This document shows, piece after piece, positions 48,201-61,732 of a DNA stretch of 64,000 bases. Position 1 is the stretch's first letter. The number at the start of each line of letters is the position of its first letter. The notes beneath the pieces are model-generated. The model made no database searches, was not told the origin of the DNA, and saw only the letters and a program-made list of their open reading frames with translations. Origin of the DNA: Tubiluchus corallicola (taxonomy: Eukaryota; Priapulida; Priapulimorpha; Priapulimorphida; Tubiluchidae); assembly GCA_030141605.1 (NCBI GenBank), contig JAQGDQ010000343.1:124001-188000 (forward strand). The letters are read 5' to 3'. The translations under genes and the position numbers were made by a program.

Positions 48201-51200
48201 GGAGAAATGGGTAGACACAGGAAAAAATCTCCTTTGGAAAAATGGGTGGACACAGGAAAAAAAGATCCTTTAGAAAAACGGGTGGACCCAGGAGAAAAGC
48301 TCCTTTAGAAAAACGGGTGGACCCAGGAAAAAAGATCCTTTAGAAAAACGGGTGGACCCAGGAAAAAAGATCTTTTAGAAAAATGGGTGGACCCAGGAAA
48401 AAAGATCCGTTAGAAAAATGGGTGGACCCAGGAAAAAAATCTCCTTTGGAAAAATGGGTGGACCCAGGAAAAAAGATCCTTTAGAAAAACGGGTGGACCC
48501 AGGAAAAAACCACCTTTAGAAAAACGGGTGGACCCAGGAAAAAAGCACCTTTAGAAAAACGGGTGGATGCTGGAAAAAAGCACCTTTAGAAAAATGGGTG
48601 GACCCAGGAAGAAAGATCCTTTAGAAAAATGGGTGGACAAAGGAGAAAAGCTCCTTTAGAAAAACGGGTGGACCCAGGAAAAAAGCACCTTTAGAAAAAC
48701 GGGTGGACCCAGGAAAAAAGCACCTTTAGAAAAACGGGTGGACCCAGGAAAAAAGCACCTTTAGAAAAACGGGTGGATGCTGGAAAAAAGCTCCTTTAGA
48801 AAAACGGGTGGACCCAGGAAGAAAGATCCTTTAGAAAAACGGGTGGACCCAGGAAGAAAGATCCTTTAGAAAAACGGGTGGACCCAGGAAAAAGCTCCTT
48901 TAGAAAAACGGGTGGACCCAGGAAGAAAGATCTTTTAGAAAAATGGGTGGACCCAGGAAAAAAGCTCCTTTAGAAAAACGGGTGGACCCAGGAAAAAAGC
49001 TCCTTTAGAAAAACGGGTGAACCCAGGAAAAAGCTCCTTTAGAAAAACGGGTGGACCCAGGAAAAAGCTCCTTTAGAAAAACTGGTGGACCCAGGAAAAA
49101 AGCTCCTTTAGAAAAACTGGTGGACCCAGGAAAAAGCTCCTTTAGAAAAACGGGTGGACCCAGGAAAAAAGCGCCTTTAGAAAAACTGGTGGACCCAGGA
49201 AAAAGCTCCTTTAGAAAAACGGGTGGACCCAGGAAAAAAGCGCCTTTAGAAGAACGGGTGGGATGAGCAAAAAAGCTGTTAGGGGTCTTGTGGGAGCTCA
49301 TCAATGCATTTTACTACATGCTACTTGTGCCTGCTAGCTATTTTCTCAAGGAATTTCTCTAATTTAGAACAGGTGTCACCTCAAACATTACACACCTAAA
49401 TATTGGTAAACAAATGAAATATACTTTTGCAGGTATTAGATTTTAATAAATGCATAACTAGAATCAAGCCCAGGACCACTGGGCCCTAAAATCCATGACT
49501 GCGTACCTCTGCTTACGCACTAGTGCAGGAAATTTGTTTCTCATATGAAACCAGATTGAATTTGTTGTAAATGAAGGACTGCTCACATAAACGATAAACT
49601 TCTTCATTGACTTTTAAAGGTATGATAACATAAGGTTATGCATTTTTTAAAAAATGGACCTGTAATTAAAATCTGGAAATACACCAAGCACTGTAAGCAT
49701 TGCTACAAACTTCATGAAATTCAGCTTGGTAAATTGATAAAAAGATTAACATTAATATTTAATTTTGTATCACTAAAATTAGAAAATAAGTGAAAAAAAA
49801 TCCATCTGTCAAAAATACTAATTATCATTCCTTAAAATTTGTGCTATAAAATATTTTACAATAACAAAAGCTATGCTAGTTTACAGTATCTTTCAATTCT
49901 CCAATGTTTTTTGTGAACAGCTAGTGCCATCTGTTGTCAGCTGTCAGAGTTGTGTTTTACAAATAATTCCCTATCCACTATTCTATTAGCAATGTGAATG
50001 AGTTTTTTACAACTCGGTAGGTCACCAGTAATTGCAATAATTTTTGTTTTGGCATTTTTTAATTGTTGAAAAAACAACTTTCATTGCTTATCAGTGCTGT
50101 TATGATATCTTTAGCTAACCCTTGTAGATGCATTCGAGTTTTATATGTTTCATTTCGCCTATCACCTCGTGGATGTGCACAGTCAAAGAATGGTAAGTTA
50201 AACAAATATTTAATACTATTTTCATTGTTTACACTTCACATACAAACTGTATTATTATTATTATTGTTTCTGTTGCAGTCGTTGTCATCATTATCATCGC
50301 TGTCACACAACCAGTGGCGGCTCATAGCTAAAATTAGTGGAGCGCTGCTTGAGAACATTTTTAGCCGTTGTTTTGATACTGTGTAAAACACAACAAACAT
50401 ATGTAGTTTGTAATTTTTAACAAACAAACATATGAAAGTTTATACATAAACTTGATGAAATCCTAAACAAGAAAAATATTTTTTGCTTACTAATAACCTA
50501 AATTGTCAAGCTTGATCCATTCACGGTAAGCACAACAAACTGTGTGAGCGACATTACTTTCTTTACCTGTGCGCATGGCCGCATGCACACAACAGCCAGA
50601 AACTACGTTGCTGGAGCGCACTGTGCTGGGCTGTGAAGCAAACAGTACTACCTTCATGTGCTCTGGTACAAGTTCAAAGAACGAATTATAGAAGAAAGAT
50701 TTATTATATTGAATATTATCTGCGCTCTCGCGAATTCTAAATACGCCTACTACACCCACCGCTGAACGGGTTATCTATCCATGGCCAGCACCAGCCATGG
50801 CCCGTTCCCGTCCTCCAGAAATAAGAGGTATAAGTTTTTTTGTTTTTACGTTTAATAATTAATGTTTTCTGTTTGCGTTAGAACACAAACGTATGGGCCA
50901 CACCTACGGATGCTGTGTACACGGTGCTCGCGGAAGATTACATGGCATTTTTCCTTCCACCTGTGGGCTTTGTTCCCGCTATCAACACGATCGCCCCGCG
51001 GCGGGACGTCAGTCCCTTGCATTCGCCAAGGGCTTTTCTAGATAGCATGTAAGTGTTGGTGCGTGATTTCGTTGTTCCTGTTCCTGTTCGTTAACGTTTC
51101 ACTACGTTGCTGCTTTTTAACAGGACCACATTGAGTTTTGTACATTTGACAATAATTTCTTGTGGTGTGTTACTAAAACAGAATCTTGTAAATAAACAAA

Positions 51201-54200
51201 TAGAGTATTAGTTGTTCGTTATAGAGTATTAATATTAAGTATTAGTTTTGTTTCTACATATGCACACACACACATATATTCACTCACGCACACATGCACA
51301 CAATCATAAATAAGCATGTACTTTTCATAAAATGCACAATACTAATCTGTAATATGCAATCATTTTATAAGAATGCAGAACAAGTGACTAAACATGCTTC
51401 ACCAACTATCAACAAGCAATTTTGCATAAGAACACGCTATACAGTACAGTATATGGAATGCACCTGGCTTCAGACACTGATTGGCTGGTTAGTGTTACTT
51501 GTTGCAAAGCAACCCCAATCCCACGGGTGTTAAACTTTTCTACAATGTTTTACATGGCCGTAGCAGTGAAATAAACAGACCTGGGTGACTGCACTTAGTG
51601 CTGATCTTGGGCAGCAGTCTACCACCTTCCATCCCTTGCATGAAAAACATAGGCTTCCGTAGTGAAAGGGTTAATAAGCAAGAAAAGCATTGTTTTCAAA
51701 GTGGTACTAACTCAACATTGTTTCATTTTAGTTTTAGATTATAGAGCAGGCTTATTATTTTGAAAGAAAAATAGAGATTTCTTTTGTTTTAAGTTGTCAT
51801 CCTGCTAGCACTTCTGCCGTCAACGCTGCTGCAGCTGCCACCACCACTGTCACTGCCACTACACTGCTGCTAGTATTACCACTACCATTACCACTACCAC
51901 TGCATTGCCACTGCGACTATCACTAAGACTACCATTACCACAACTACTACAGTGCCACTGGTACTGTCAGTAGCACTACATCTAGTACTACACTGTCACC
52001 ACCACGACCACTACGCTATCACTACCATTACCACTACCACTGCATTGCCACTGCGACTACTGCTAATACTACCATTACCACAACTACTACAGTGCCACTG
52101 GTACTGTCAGTAGCACTACATCTAGTACTACACTGTCACCACCACGACCACTACACTATCACTACCATTACCACTACCACTGTATTGCCACTGCGACTAC
52201 CACTAATACTACTATTACCACAACTACTACAGTGCCACTGGTACTGTCAGTAGCACTACATCTAGCACTACACTGCCACCACTGCTACCACTACACTACC
52301 ACTACCATTACCACTAGAACTACCTCTGCTGCTACACAGCCACTACTACTAAGTCTTACTTACTGTGTAGACTTACTACATTAATAGATATGTTTTCAGA
52401 AATGGGTTTTTGTGTATGAAGAGGCTTAGCAAACTGCATAGAATTGAGAGAAAGGATGTCCAACAGGAAGTGTTCTTGTAAACATGTTCTACTGCAAGAG
52501 TATTTTTAGCTGCTTGTTAGACTGGGAACATTTTGCAGGCACTTGAGCAGTGTAACTGACTAAAAATTAATGATATGAGTTTATTTATGGTACTGCATTT
52601 TAGGTTTAGTGATAGCACACACAGTCGACCGAGTCCGTACGCCAGTTTTCAATCGCGAAGTCCAGTGAACGGTCAACCGGGCAACGACAGTGGCTTGATG
52701 CGATCACTTATACACCCTCCTCCTCGATATCAGACCTCGCCAAACGAAGGCCGTCAGCTCGAGGCCCAACATCTCCAGTACGATACTTGGCGTTCAGAAC
52801 TATTCCTGAGGGTAAGTAACCACGTTTTTACACTAAGTCATATATGCTTTATGCAAATGGCTAGCATTTAGCACTCAATCGGGAAGTAAAAACGTTAATG
52901 TAATTGTACAATTTTATGTAACTTGTGTGTTTCTAGACCAGAATAATGCAATAAGTGCTGTTTTAATGTTTGAAATTAGGTAAAAATGTTGTTTATGAGC
53001 TAAAAAATGGCTTTGAGAGAAGTAAAAAATATCATTTAAAGTGAGGAAAAAGTGTCGAATGTTTAAAGGACAAGAAAAGGCCTAGTTAACGCAAAATCTT
53101 CAGAAAATTTTCGCTAAAGAATTATAATGGTTAGAGGCAATCTTAAGCGTTTATCATACTCACGTTAAAAGAATTTCCTGTTTGTTTTCATTTTAAATAC
53201 TCCCGTGAGACTGTCTAAGGACATTTTAGATGGAGTCACAGATCCACAACACAAATCTTTATAGTACACGTGCTCAGAACTCACTGCGACTGTGTTCGAG
53301 TGACGTCATGCCACGTGATCAGTCACATGATGGCTTTTCAAGTGGCGGACTAAATGAAACATGTCTGCTCCAACGTTTACTGCAGCGGTTGAAATATGTT
53401 ACAAAAATTGGAGTAAATGCGAAAACGTGAGTACTTCACTCGCTTAAGATTATACTTAGGTGATGTAATTTTTTATTGCGAATTTTCTGAGGCTTACTTT
53501 GGTTGGCCATTTTCTTGTCCTTTAATGTCGCTAAATGGATAGTCGTTAAGCGAGGACTTACTGTACTTAGAAATAAACATTCTGCTTACTAAAGAGAGAT
53601 AGCTTGCGAAGAAGATGTTAGATATTAGATGTTGCTCAAGCATGTGGTAGAAAATTCTATGCATTTAACTGGCTTCTTATGTCTTGTTATTTGCAATACG
53701 AGTGACATTTGCCAAGTGAAAATAATCCACCTGTGTTCTGCGATGGTATTGATTTTTTTCTGCAGGTATTGGTGGAGATGTGGCTTAATCAGAGTAGCCT
53801 GGAGTGGTCGAAACCGACGCAGCGTTTCAGCAGCATGGCCAGCACAGTTGATTACGTATGTTTTTTCGCATACTTTTGTTATACATGAAATTAATTTAGA
53901 TCCTGGAATGTATTTTATGTACAGCCAACCTCGGGTATAAGGTACTCGCTTATAAGGGACCACCAGCACCGGTCTCCATTTTTTGTGACTTTTTCCCTTA
54001 TAAAAATCTTCGTATATAAGGTACTCGGATATAAAGGATTTTTGGTTATAAGGGACGATATCTTCAGGTTCCCAGGTAAAGAATCCCAGGGTAAATATAA
54101 GGGACCCTATGATCAAAGCGAAATTGATCAATTTTTCGCAAACTCGGCCTTCGAACAGCTCGGTTTCCGCAGTCACATACATCTCACATCACTGAAGCAG

Positions 54201-57200
54201 CTTCCTACATACCGCTTGCAGTGAATGTGTAGCAATAATTCATAAAAATATGGGTAAAAGTACAGGTCTAGATACACCCTCGGTCTGACTCAACATCGGC
54301 TACAAGGGACATCGGATATAAGAGACAATTTTTTCCGGTCCAGAAGTGTCCCTTATATCCGAGGTTGGCTGTACATGTAAGAATACCGAAATTACAGTTC
54401 GAGGTCTTGCTTAAAATGCAAAAGAAATTTTTAGTCGTTCTTGAATCTGGCCAAGTGAATCCAGCTGCAGACATACATGACGATGCCAATAGCATCAATG
54501 CTTCCAAGTCACTTATTAGAAACACTGTAGCCAGTAAACAAGTATAAACCTGTTTTTCTTTTTATCTCTTACTGCAGATGTTTTACCAAAGTGAGCAGAT
54601 TGTGTTTATCTTTGTTTATATTTTGTATATTTTGTTTTATCAATTTTGTATAAATTGTAATATTTAAATTGTTTTTAAACTTTGTAATTGACTAATTTCT
54701 AAATCAATTCTATATCCCGGTATTTTTAATGCTCCCAGTGTGCAATATTTTTTTGTAATACTTTTGTCCTTTTTTATTTCGCGGACCACTTCGAAAATAA
54801 CTAATAGTTTTGTAATTGTTGGTGAAAGCGTTATCCACGTTAAATAAAGAATTAATGATAATAATAACAGTGATATAAGCTGCAAATGTGAAAAGCATGA
54901 GTTGTCAAAACTAATGGTTTATTTTCACTCATAAATAGAGCAAATTATTTAAAAATATCGTGACAGATAAACAAATTTTATTGTTACACCAAATATCGGA
55001 TTTCCTCGAGGAGGGTAGCCACTGAACACCATGTTGTGTGAGTGGTCAGCAGTGACCACAATTAGCGTATCTGATGGGTCAGCCATGTCCAGTGCTTGTT
55101 GTATGGCTGCATCGAGCTGGACGACTTCGCTGATGGGTTTGACTGCCTGACCAGCGTGATGGCCATCATCTATCTTCTCATCTGTAACAACAGCAATGTT
55201 TAAGTTTAATGCTTTCCAATTAGTATAGCATTTTGGTTACAGATGTCACCACACTTGGAATAACTTTTGTTATAGGTATGGACGCCCACGGATTCACTTG
55301 TGTAAGCTACATTCTGCTTAACAGAAAGCAGCCTAAGTGTAGAAATATATTGTGACATCACTTCAGTGTGTTAACTTACCCATTCTCCCAAGATCAAGAA
55401 AAAATAGCTTTTTATATGAGAAATTTATTTCATCATCAGGGTTCAGCTAAATGCAACTTTATTTTCATGAGCTTTCTAATGTTTTTGCATTTTTTTCTAA
55501 CTTCACAGTTGCATTTTGTTTTGTTTAGTCAGGTTACAATAAACTAACTAATGTCAAAGGTCAAACTATCAGCTGTTACTAGGAAACTGGCGCGCCATTA
55601 CTCACCGGGAAGCAGCGGGAAAGAGCGCGTCCCCAAAACTAATTACGAATACTTCAATCGTTTCTCTTATAACATGCAAAAGATCATTATATCGTCTAAT
55701 ATTGCTGTTTGTACTTATGTCTAATTTAAAGGATAAGAAAGGGGGTACCTGAAATAGGTTTCATAATAATCGCCTTTAAAAATTATATTAGTTTAGGCAT
55801 ATATCGTGCTGACGTTGAAAGGATTTTTTATTTGTCTTCATTTTAAATCTACAATACAGTTCCGTAGTCGCCATTGCATGACGTAACCTGCTTAAACGTT
55901 AATCAGGGGAAGGAAAGGCAATGTTAAATTACGACCCAAAAAATTTTTCCATGCAAATCTATATTACTAGGCATTACGCTTACCTGCTGAAATGACTTGT
56001 GTAACTAGAAAAAATCATTTAAAATGTTCGTGCCAATTGGTAAAATGTCGTTGGTTCACCCTTCGGCTTGTGCCACTCACTAGCCAAAAACTTATTTTTA
56101 ATCCTATTGACAAGATACAGTGATTTAAAATTTTACTTAGTTAATAGCATGTGTGCTACGAATGCTCTGATTATTTTTTCGAACTTCATGCAATGTTATC
56201 TAAACTTACTTCAAACGACTTACCATTAAAATCATCTAAGGGTCATCGCGGGAGTTTAAGTTTACAAGTTTTATAAAGCGTTACTGTCGTTAAAGCGACA
56301 CAAGCCCTGCATGCAAAAAGGCAGCGTGTAAGTGGTATAAAATTTTAAGCTTTATGTAATTGGTTTTCTCGTGCTTTAATCGTGCATGAGTTTTAGTGAT
56401 TGCAGAGGTGTTATTTTCCCATTTTCCAGGAGCACTTTCTTCCCAGTCAGGATCACATCAAAGTCGTCCGCATGCTCATCAAACACTTGCACTATTTCAA
56501 CAATAGCGCTCAGCAAGAGGTCATCACTCACGCGCAGCACAGCCTGGGAGCAAGCAACTGGATGGAATTCAAACGGTCGGTAAAATAATTCAGTTTTTCG
56601 GCTTCGTTTTCAGTTTGCTATTATTGCCCAAGAATTTCCAGGTATTGGAAAATTCCAAAGCTTGCCGTTGCCATTTTTATTTGGATTTTTGAATAATTGA
56701 AAAACAGAATCAACTTTGTACCCAGTATGCGTCTATGCCATAAGCCTAACTTTGTACCCAGTATGCTTTCTCTGACAAAGCAGCTTACTTTTCTTATGAT
56801 TAGTTCTGTTTCATAAAGGCCCCCAAACTCTATGTATGTGTTGCTTCACAATGCAAGTGAAGTCCCACAGAATTATAAACAAACATACAAACAAAAACAA
56901 ATAAACAAGTAAAGCAACAAACAAGGTTTTTGCTTGAAAAGCATTTTATTTTGCATTGTTAGTACTCACATTCTTTTCATGTTAATAAACAGTGGCCTTG
57001 GGTTGTCACAATTACTTAGCATCGTACAGAAACAAGTTCATAGTGTATTGTCAGTAGCTTCGTGCTTTGGTCTGTAAAGGCTTAGGTTTTCGGTTCGGTC
57101 CAGAGGACGGTCTAGGTTCTCGCAGATAATGGCAGCGAGCTTCGCGGTCCCGAGTGGACGGGGAGTGAATCCACATTGACAACTTGGAAGCCGATGTTGG

Positions 57201-60200
57201 GCGTGCGTTCGTAGCCGTATCCTGCACCTTGTTCGGTGTTGCCTTCGCCGCTAGCCGTCTGCGTGTAGGTTTGAGTGGCGTCCTGCGTGGCGGATCTTGT
57301 AGCGCTGAGTTCAATACCGGCTTCTCCTGATCCGGATCCGGTACGGTCGGATGAGCTGGATTCTGTCTGACGAGCATAGCCAGAACTGTATTTAGATCCG
57401 ATTACTACCTGTTCTGCTTGTCCAGCATTTATTGCACCTCGTGGTGCCAAGGCTGCAGCCTGGTTGCGCCAGCCATTGAAGTCAAAAGCGTCGACGCTGA
57501 TGTACAGGTGGCCAAATGGATCGATGCCAAATGCGCGAGAGTCGATGTTGCTGAAGCCTTCAATGCTGATGGGACCGGTGCCTCCGAAAGAAAAGCCCCC
57601 ACTACGAGCTCCACTTACAAATCCTCTTGAACCACTTCCAGATGTTCTTATTGCTAGAGGATCAACTCCACTTACAAATCTTCCTCCTCCTCTGCTCCCT
57701 GTTAGGACAACTGTGCTTCCACCTCTGCTGCCGAATCCTGCAGATCCACCTCTACCTGTTCCTGTTAGAGTGATGCCAGCTCTACCGCCCAGAGATCCAC
57801 GGCCAGTTCCCACAAACCCACTAGATCCACGTCTGCTTGTTCTCGTTATAATGACGTCGCCTCCACCCAGAGATCCTCTGCCAGTTCCAACAAACCCACC
57901 TAATCCACTGCCAGTTCCAACAAACGCACCAGATCCACGTCCGCTTGTTCTCGTTACAATGACTCCACCCCCACCTCTACCGACTCGTGATCCAAATCTT
58001 GACGCGTATCCCAAACCATCTCCTGCGTAGCCGCGACCCGATCCACCATAAGAAGTGGATTGGAATGTCCTGCTACCACTTGTGCCTCGAACACCAAGGA
58101 TGCCACCTTCGCCAAGGGCCTCACTCAACACGCCAACTGCGCAGCAAAGTAGGACAACACCCCGTAACATGTTTACCTGAAAGTTAACAAGCAGTTAAAA
58201 ATAACGAGTAATTAACGTTGTCATGTTTAATTATAATCACGTCGTCGTAATTAGTCATTTAGAAAAAACAAAGTACTTAAAGGAAAACCGGACGATTGTT
58301 TAGACTCAATCTCATTTTAATTTACTGTCCAAAATATACATTTTCTTGCCTATAACAGTTAGCAATTGTTCCTTATATTTGAATAATTAGCTTAGAAAGT
58401 TAATTAACGGCAACCGAACACAGCTATTGCTTACGTCAGAAACTAACCACATATTGTGCAATGGCAGGCGTCTTCCCTTGCGCATCACGTACATTTGCGT
58501 AAGTGTTACGGCTTAAATGCATGATGTCGCGAAAATGGGCTTTATGACGTCAGAAATTAACACTGCAGTTCATGATCATGGTTATCACGGTACCACCTTC
58601 TATTTGTTGGCCATGCGAATGTGACAAAAAGGCGCCGCTGCCAATCTTAGTAGATTCACTGAGCCGCGCGTAGCTTTGAAAGCTTAACGAAATTTGAGTA
58701 TCCGAGGTAATTATTATTTAATCTAAGCTTTGATTCAAAAAAAGCTATTGTAGTTTTCAATATTTTAGAGCATTTTTATTCTGAACTCGTGTTTACACAA
58801 TCGTCCGGTTTTCCTTTAAGGTTACAGTGAACAAGTCACACCTTTTTCTGACACAGTACATTTCAATCTGTTTTAGTAACGTCTCATTATGTGACTAATG
58901 GCCCATTCAGATGTAGAGACTTCTCTTGCAACTTGTTGTGCAACTTCTCTCTGACAGAAGTTGTCAAGCCATTCACACGTTGCATTAAGTTGCTAGAGAA
59001 GTTGTCAAGCCGTTCACACGTTGCAACAAGTTGCTAGAGAAGTTGTCAAGCCGTTCACACGTTGCAACAAGTTGCTAAAGAAGTTGTCAAGCCGTTCACA
59101 CGTTGCAACAAGTTGCTAGAGAAGTTGTCAAGCCATTCACACGTTGCAACAAGTTGCTAGAGAAGTTGTCAAGCCATTCACACGTTGCAACAAGTTGCTA
59201 GAGAAGTTGTCAAGCCGTTCACACGTTGCAACAAGTTGCTAGAGAAGTTGTCAAGCCATTCACACGTTGCAACAAGTTGCTAGAGAAGCTGTCAAGCCGT
59301 TCACACATTGCCACAAGTTGCTACTTACTGACGCATTGATATCATTGCACACATTAAATTTTTTGCCTCATTCAAATTCATGAAAAACTGGTACTGGGAC
59401 TTAACTTTAATGTATGTATGCAACATTACACATTGTGCTTACTATGTAACATAAAAATATTTACTACATATGTATATAGCACATTTATATAAATTGCTTA
59501 AAGGCAGTGTAAATTCGATATTAAACATATATACATACATATATATATATATATATATAAATAATACACCGCTTCTTGATTTGCCTATTAAGTAATTAAT
59601 TAATTATGCACACAGATTCAAGTTTTCTGTAATTTTTACTTGCACCTTGTAATACTTTAATACATGTTAGCACTTTACTTTACATCACTATGGTGTACTT
59701 ACCTCTAATGGGAGTAAAAACAGAACAGTGGAACTTGTTCCTGTAATGATAAGCAATTGGCAACGAGTGCCTGTCCCGCGGAACTATTTATACCTTTGCC
59801 ACACTCGCCGACCCACGTTCATGCTTCGTAGAACCATGCTATTGGTTAACATGAAGTAAGCGCAGCAGACGCCTATCAATCGCACCACCTCAATGTCACG
59901 AGATTCGTAGTTCCGTTTTATTACTATTATTAAATTTGTGCATTTTATCTTGGCGATTGGTTTATGTCCATTTTACGATGATTTATCGGCGTTGATTGTC
60001 GTCTGCCGTCCACTGCATAACTTGGCAATCTGTGGAGCAACCTTGAGAGCAAGCGTTGTGGAATATAAATGAAAGGGTTGGTGCTCCGGGGCATGGAATA
60101 ATAATGTGTTTTGAGACTGCTATGTTTGCTGCAGCTGTCACATTTTTATTTTTCTCTTCACATAACTAAAGGCCATTCATTAAAATTAATAGGCTAAATA

Positions 60201-61342
60201 TATTTTTATAGCATCCTCTGAATGACCTTTGCCCAAAAACCTGTTGAGTTAATGGCATTAGATAACAATTTTGTAAATCTGAATGCTATAAAAAATATTT
60301 TTAGCAAGAGCGAACTGACATTTCTTATTTTCCTATAGCACTACAAGTGCCTGCTAGCGTTGCATACTTTCTGTGTAATATTAATAGGCTAGTTTCTTAA
60401 TGCAATACACCTACCATTACACATTTAAAACTTAATTTTTCTAATATTGCGAGTGACTGTCACAGCATATTTATCCAGAATTACAAATATTAATTAACCA
60501 TAGATCTCTTTTATGAACACCCATCCGACTAACCAACCAACCTAGGTTAGTTCAGTTGATAAGTAGCCATAGGATTCTAGTCGTTTTGCCAGTTTTAACG
60601 TGTTTGCTAGACCAAGATGTTGTCCATTTTCTTCAAGGATATTTATCCAGAATTACAAATATGAATTAACCATAGATCTCTTTTATGAACACCTATCCAA
60701 CTAACCACCCGACCTAGGTTAGTTCAGTTGATAAGTAGCCATAGGATTCTCCTCGTTTTGCCAGTTTTAACGTGTTTGCTAGACCAAGATGTTGTCCATT
60801 TTCTTCAAGGACATTTATCCAGAATTACAAATATTAATTAACCATAGATCTCTTTTATGAACACCTATCCGACTAACCAACCAACCTAGGTTAGTTCAGT
60901 TGATAAGTAGCCATAGGATTCTAGTCGTTTTGCCAGTATTAACGTGTTTGTTAGACCAAGATGTTGGCCATTTTCTTGAAGGACATTTGCCGTTTGTCAG
61001 TAATGCAATGTTGTAATTGATGTACATTGAAACTGTCTTGCAAAACATGACACTAATATAAATGAATGAAGTTTTCACTTTTTTCCTAACAGCAGGAATT
61101 TTGCTTGCTGGGTGTTGTCTTGTTGTTGGACTCAGTTTGATGATCTGATAGTTAATTTGTTAGAAACTCCATATTGGTGGTGAAGGTTTCCTAGATCTTT
61201 TTTAATAATAGTAGTAGTAGTGGTAGTGGTAGTGGTAGTGGTAGTGGTAGTGGTCGTGGTGGTAGTCGTAGTGGTAGTGGTGGTAGTCATTGTAGTCATC
61301 GTCGTAGTAGTCGTAGTAGTAGTAGTAGTGGTAGTAGTAGTT

Positions 61343-61373
<31 letters not shown>

Positions 61374-61519
61374 TGGTAGTGGCAGTGGCAGTAGTAGTGG
61401 TAGTGGTAGTGGTAGTAGTAGTGGTAGTGGCAGTGGCAGTGGTAGTGGTAGTGGTCGTGATGGTGGTGGTAGTAGTAGTGGTAGTGGCAGTGGCAGTGGT
61501 AGTGGTCCTGGTGGTAGTC

Positions 61520-61566
<47 letters not shown>

Positions 61567-61597
61567 CGTCGTCGTCGTCGTCGTCGTCGTAGTCGTC

Positions 61598-61644
<47 letters not shown>

Positions 61645-61680
61645 CGTAGTCGTAGTCGTAGTCGCAGTAGCAGTAGCAGT

Positions 61681-61732
<52 letters not shown>

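Noticed and set aside
49005..49304. ORFs with [20 protein letters not shown] units
   Set aside because: The 35-bp minisatellite read in different frames.
50490..50840. GC-richer stretch with a minus-strand 89-codon ORF before SMPD4 exon 6
   Set aside because: No family signature. CAGTGGCGGCTCATAGC at 50312 suggests a hAT-like repeat end, but the other end could not be matched.
54365..54547. [22 protein letters not shown] as an extra SMPD4 exon
   Set aside because: Exons 8 and 9 already join in phase and align with the family without an insert, and this stretch lacks convincing splice sites.
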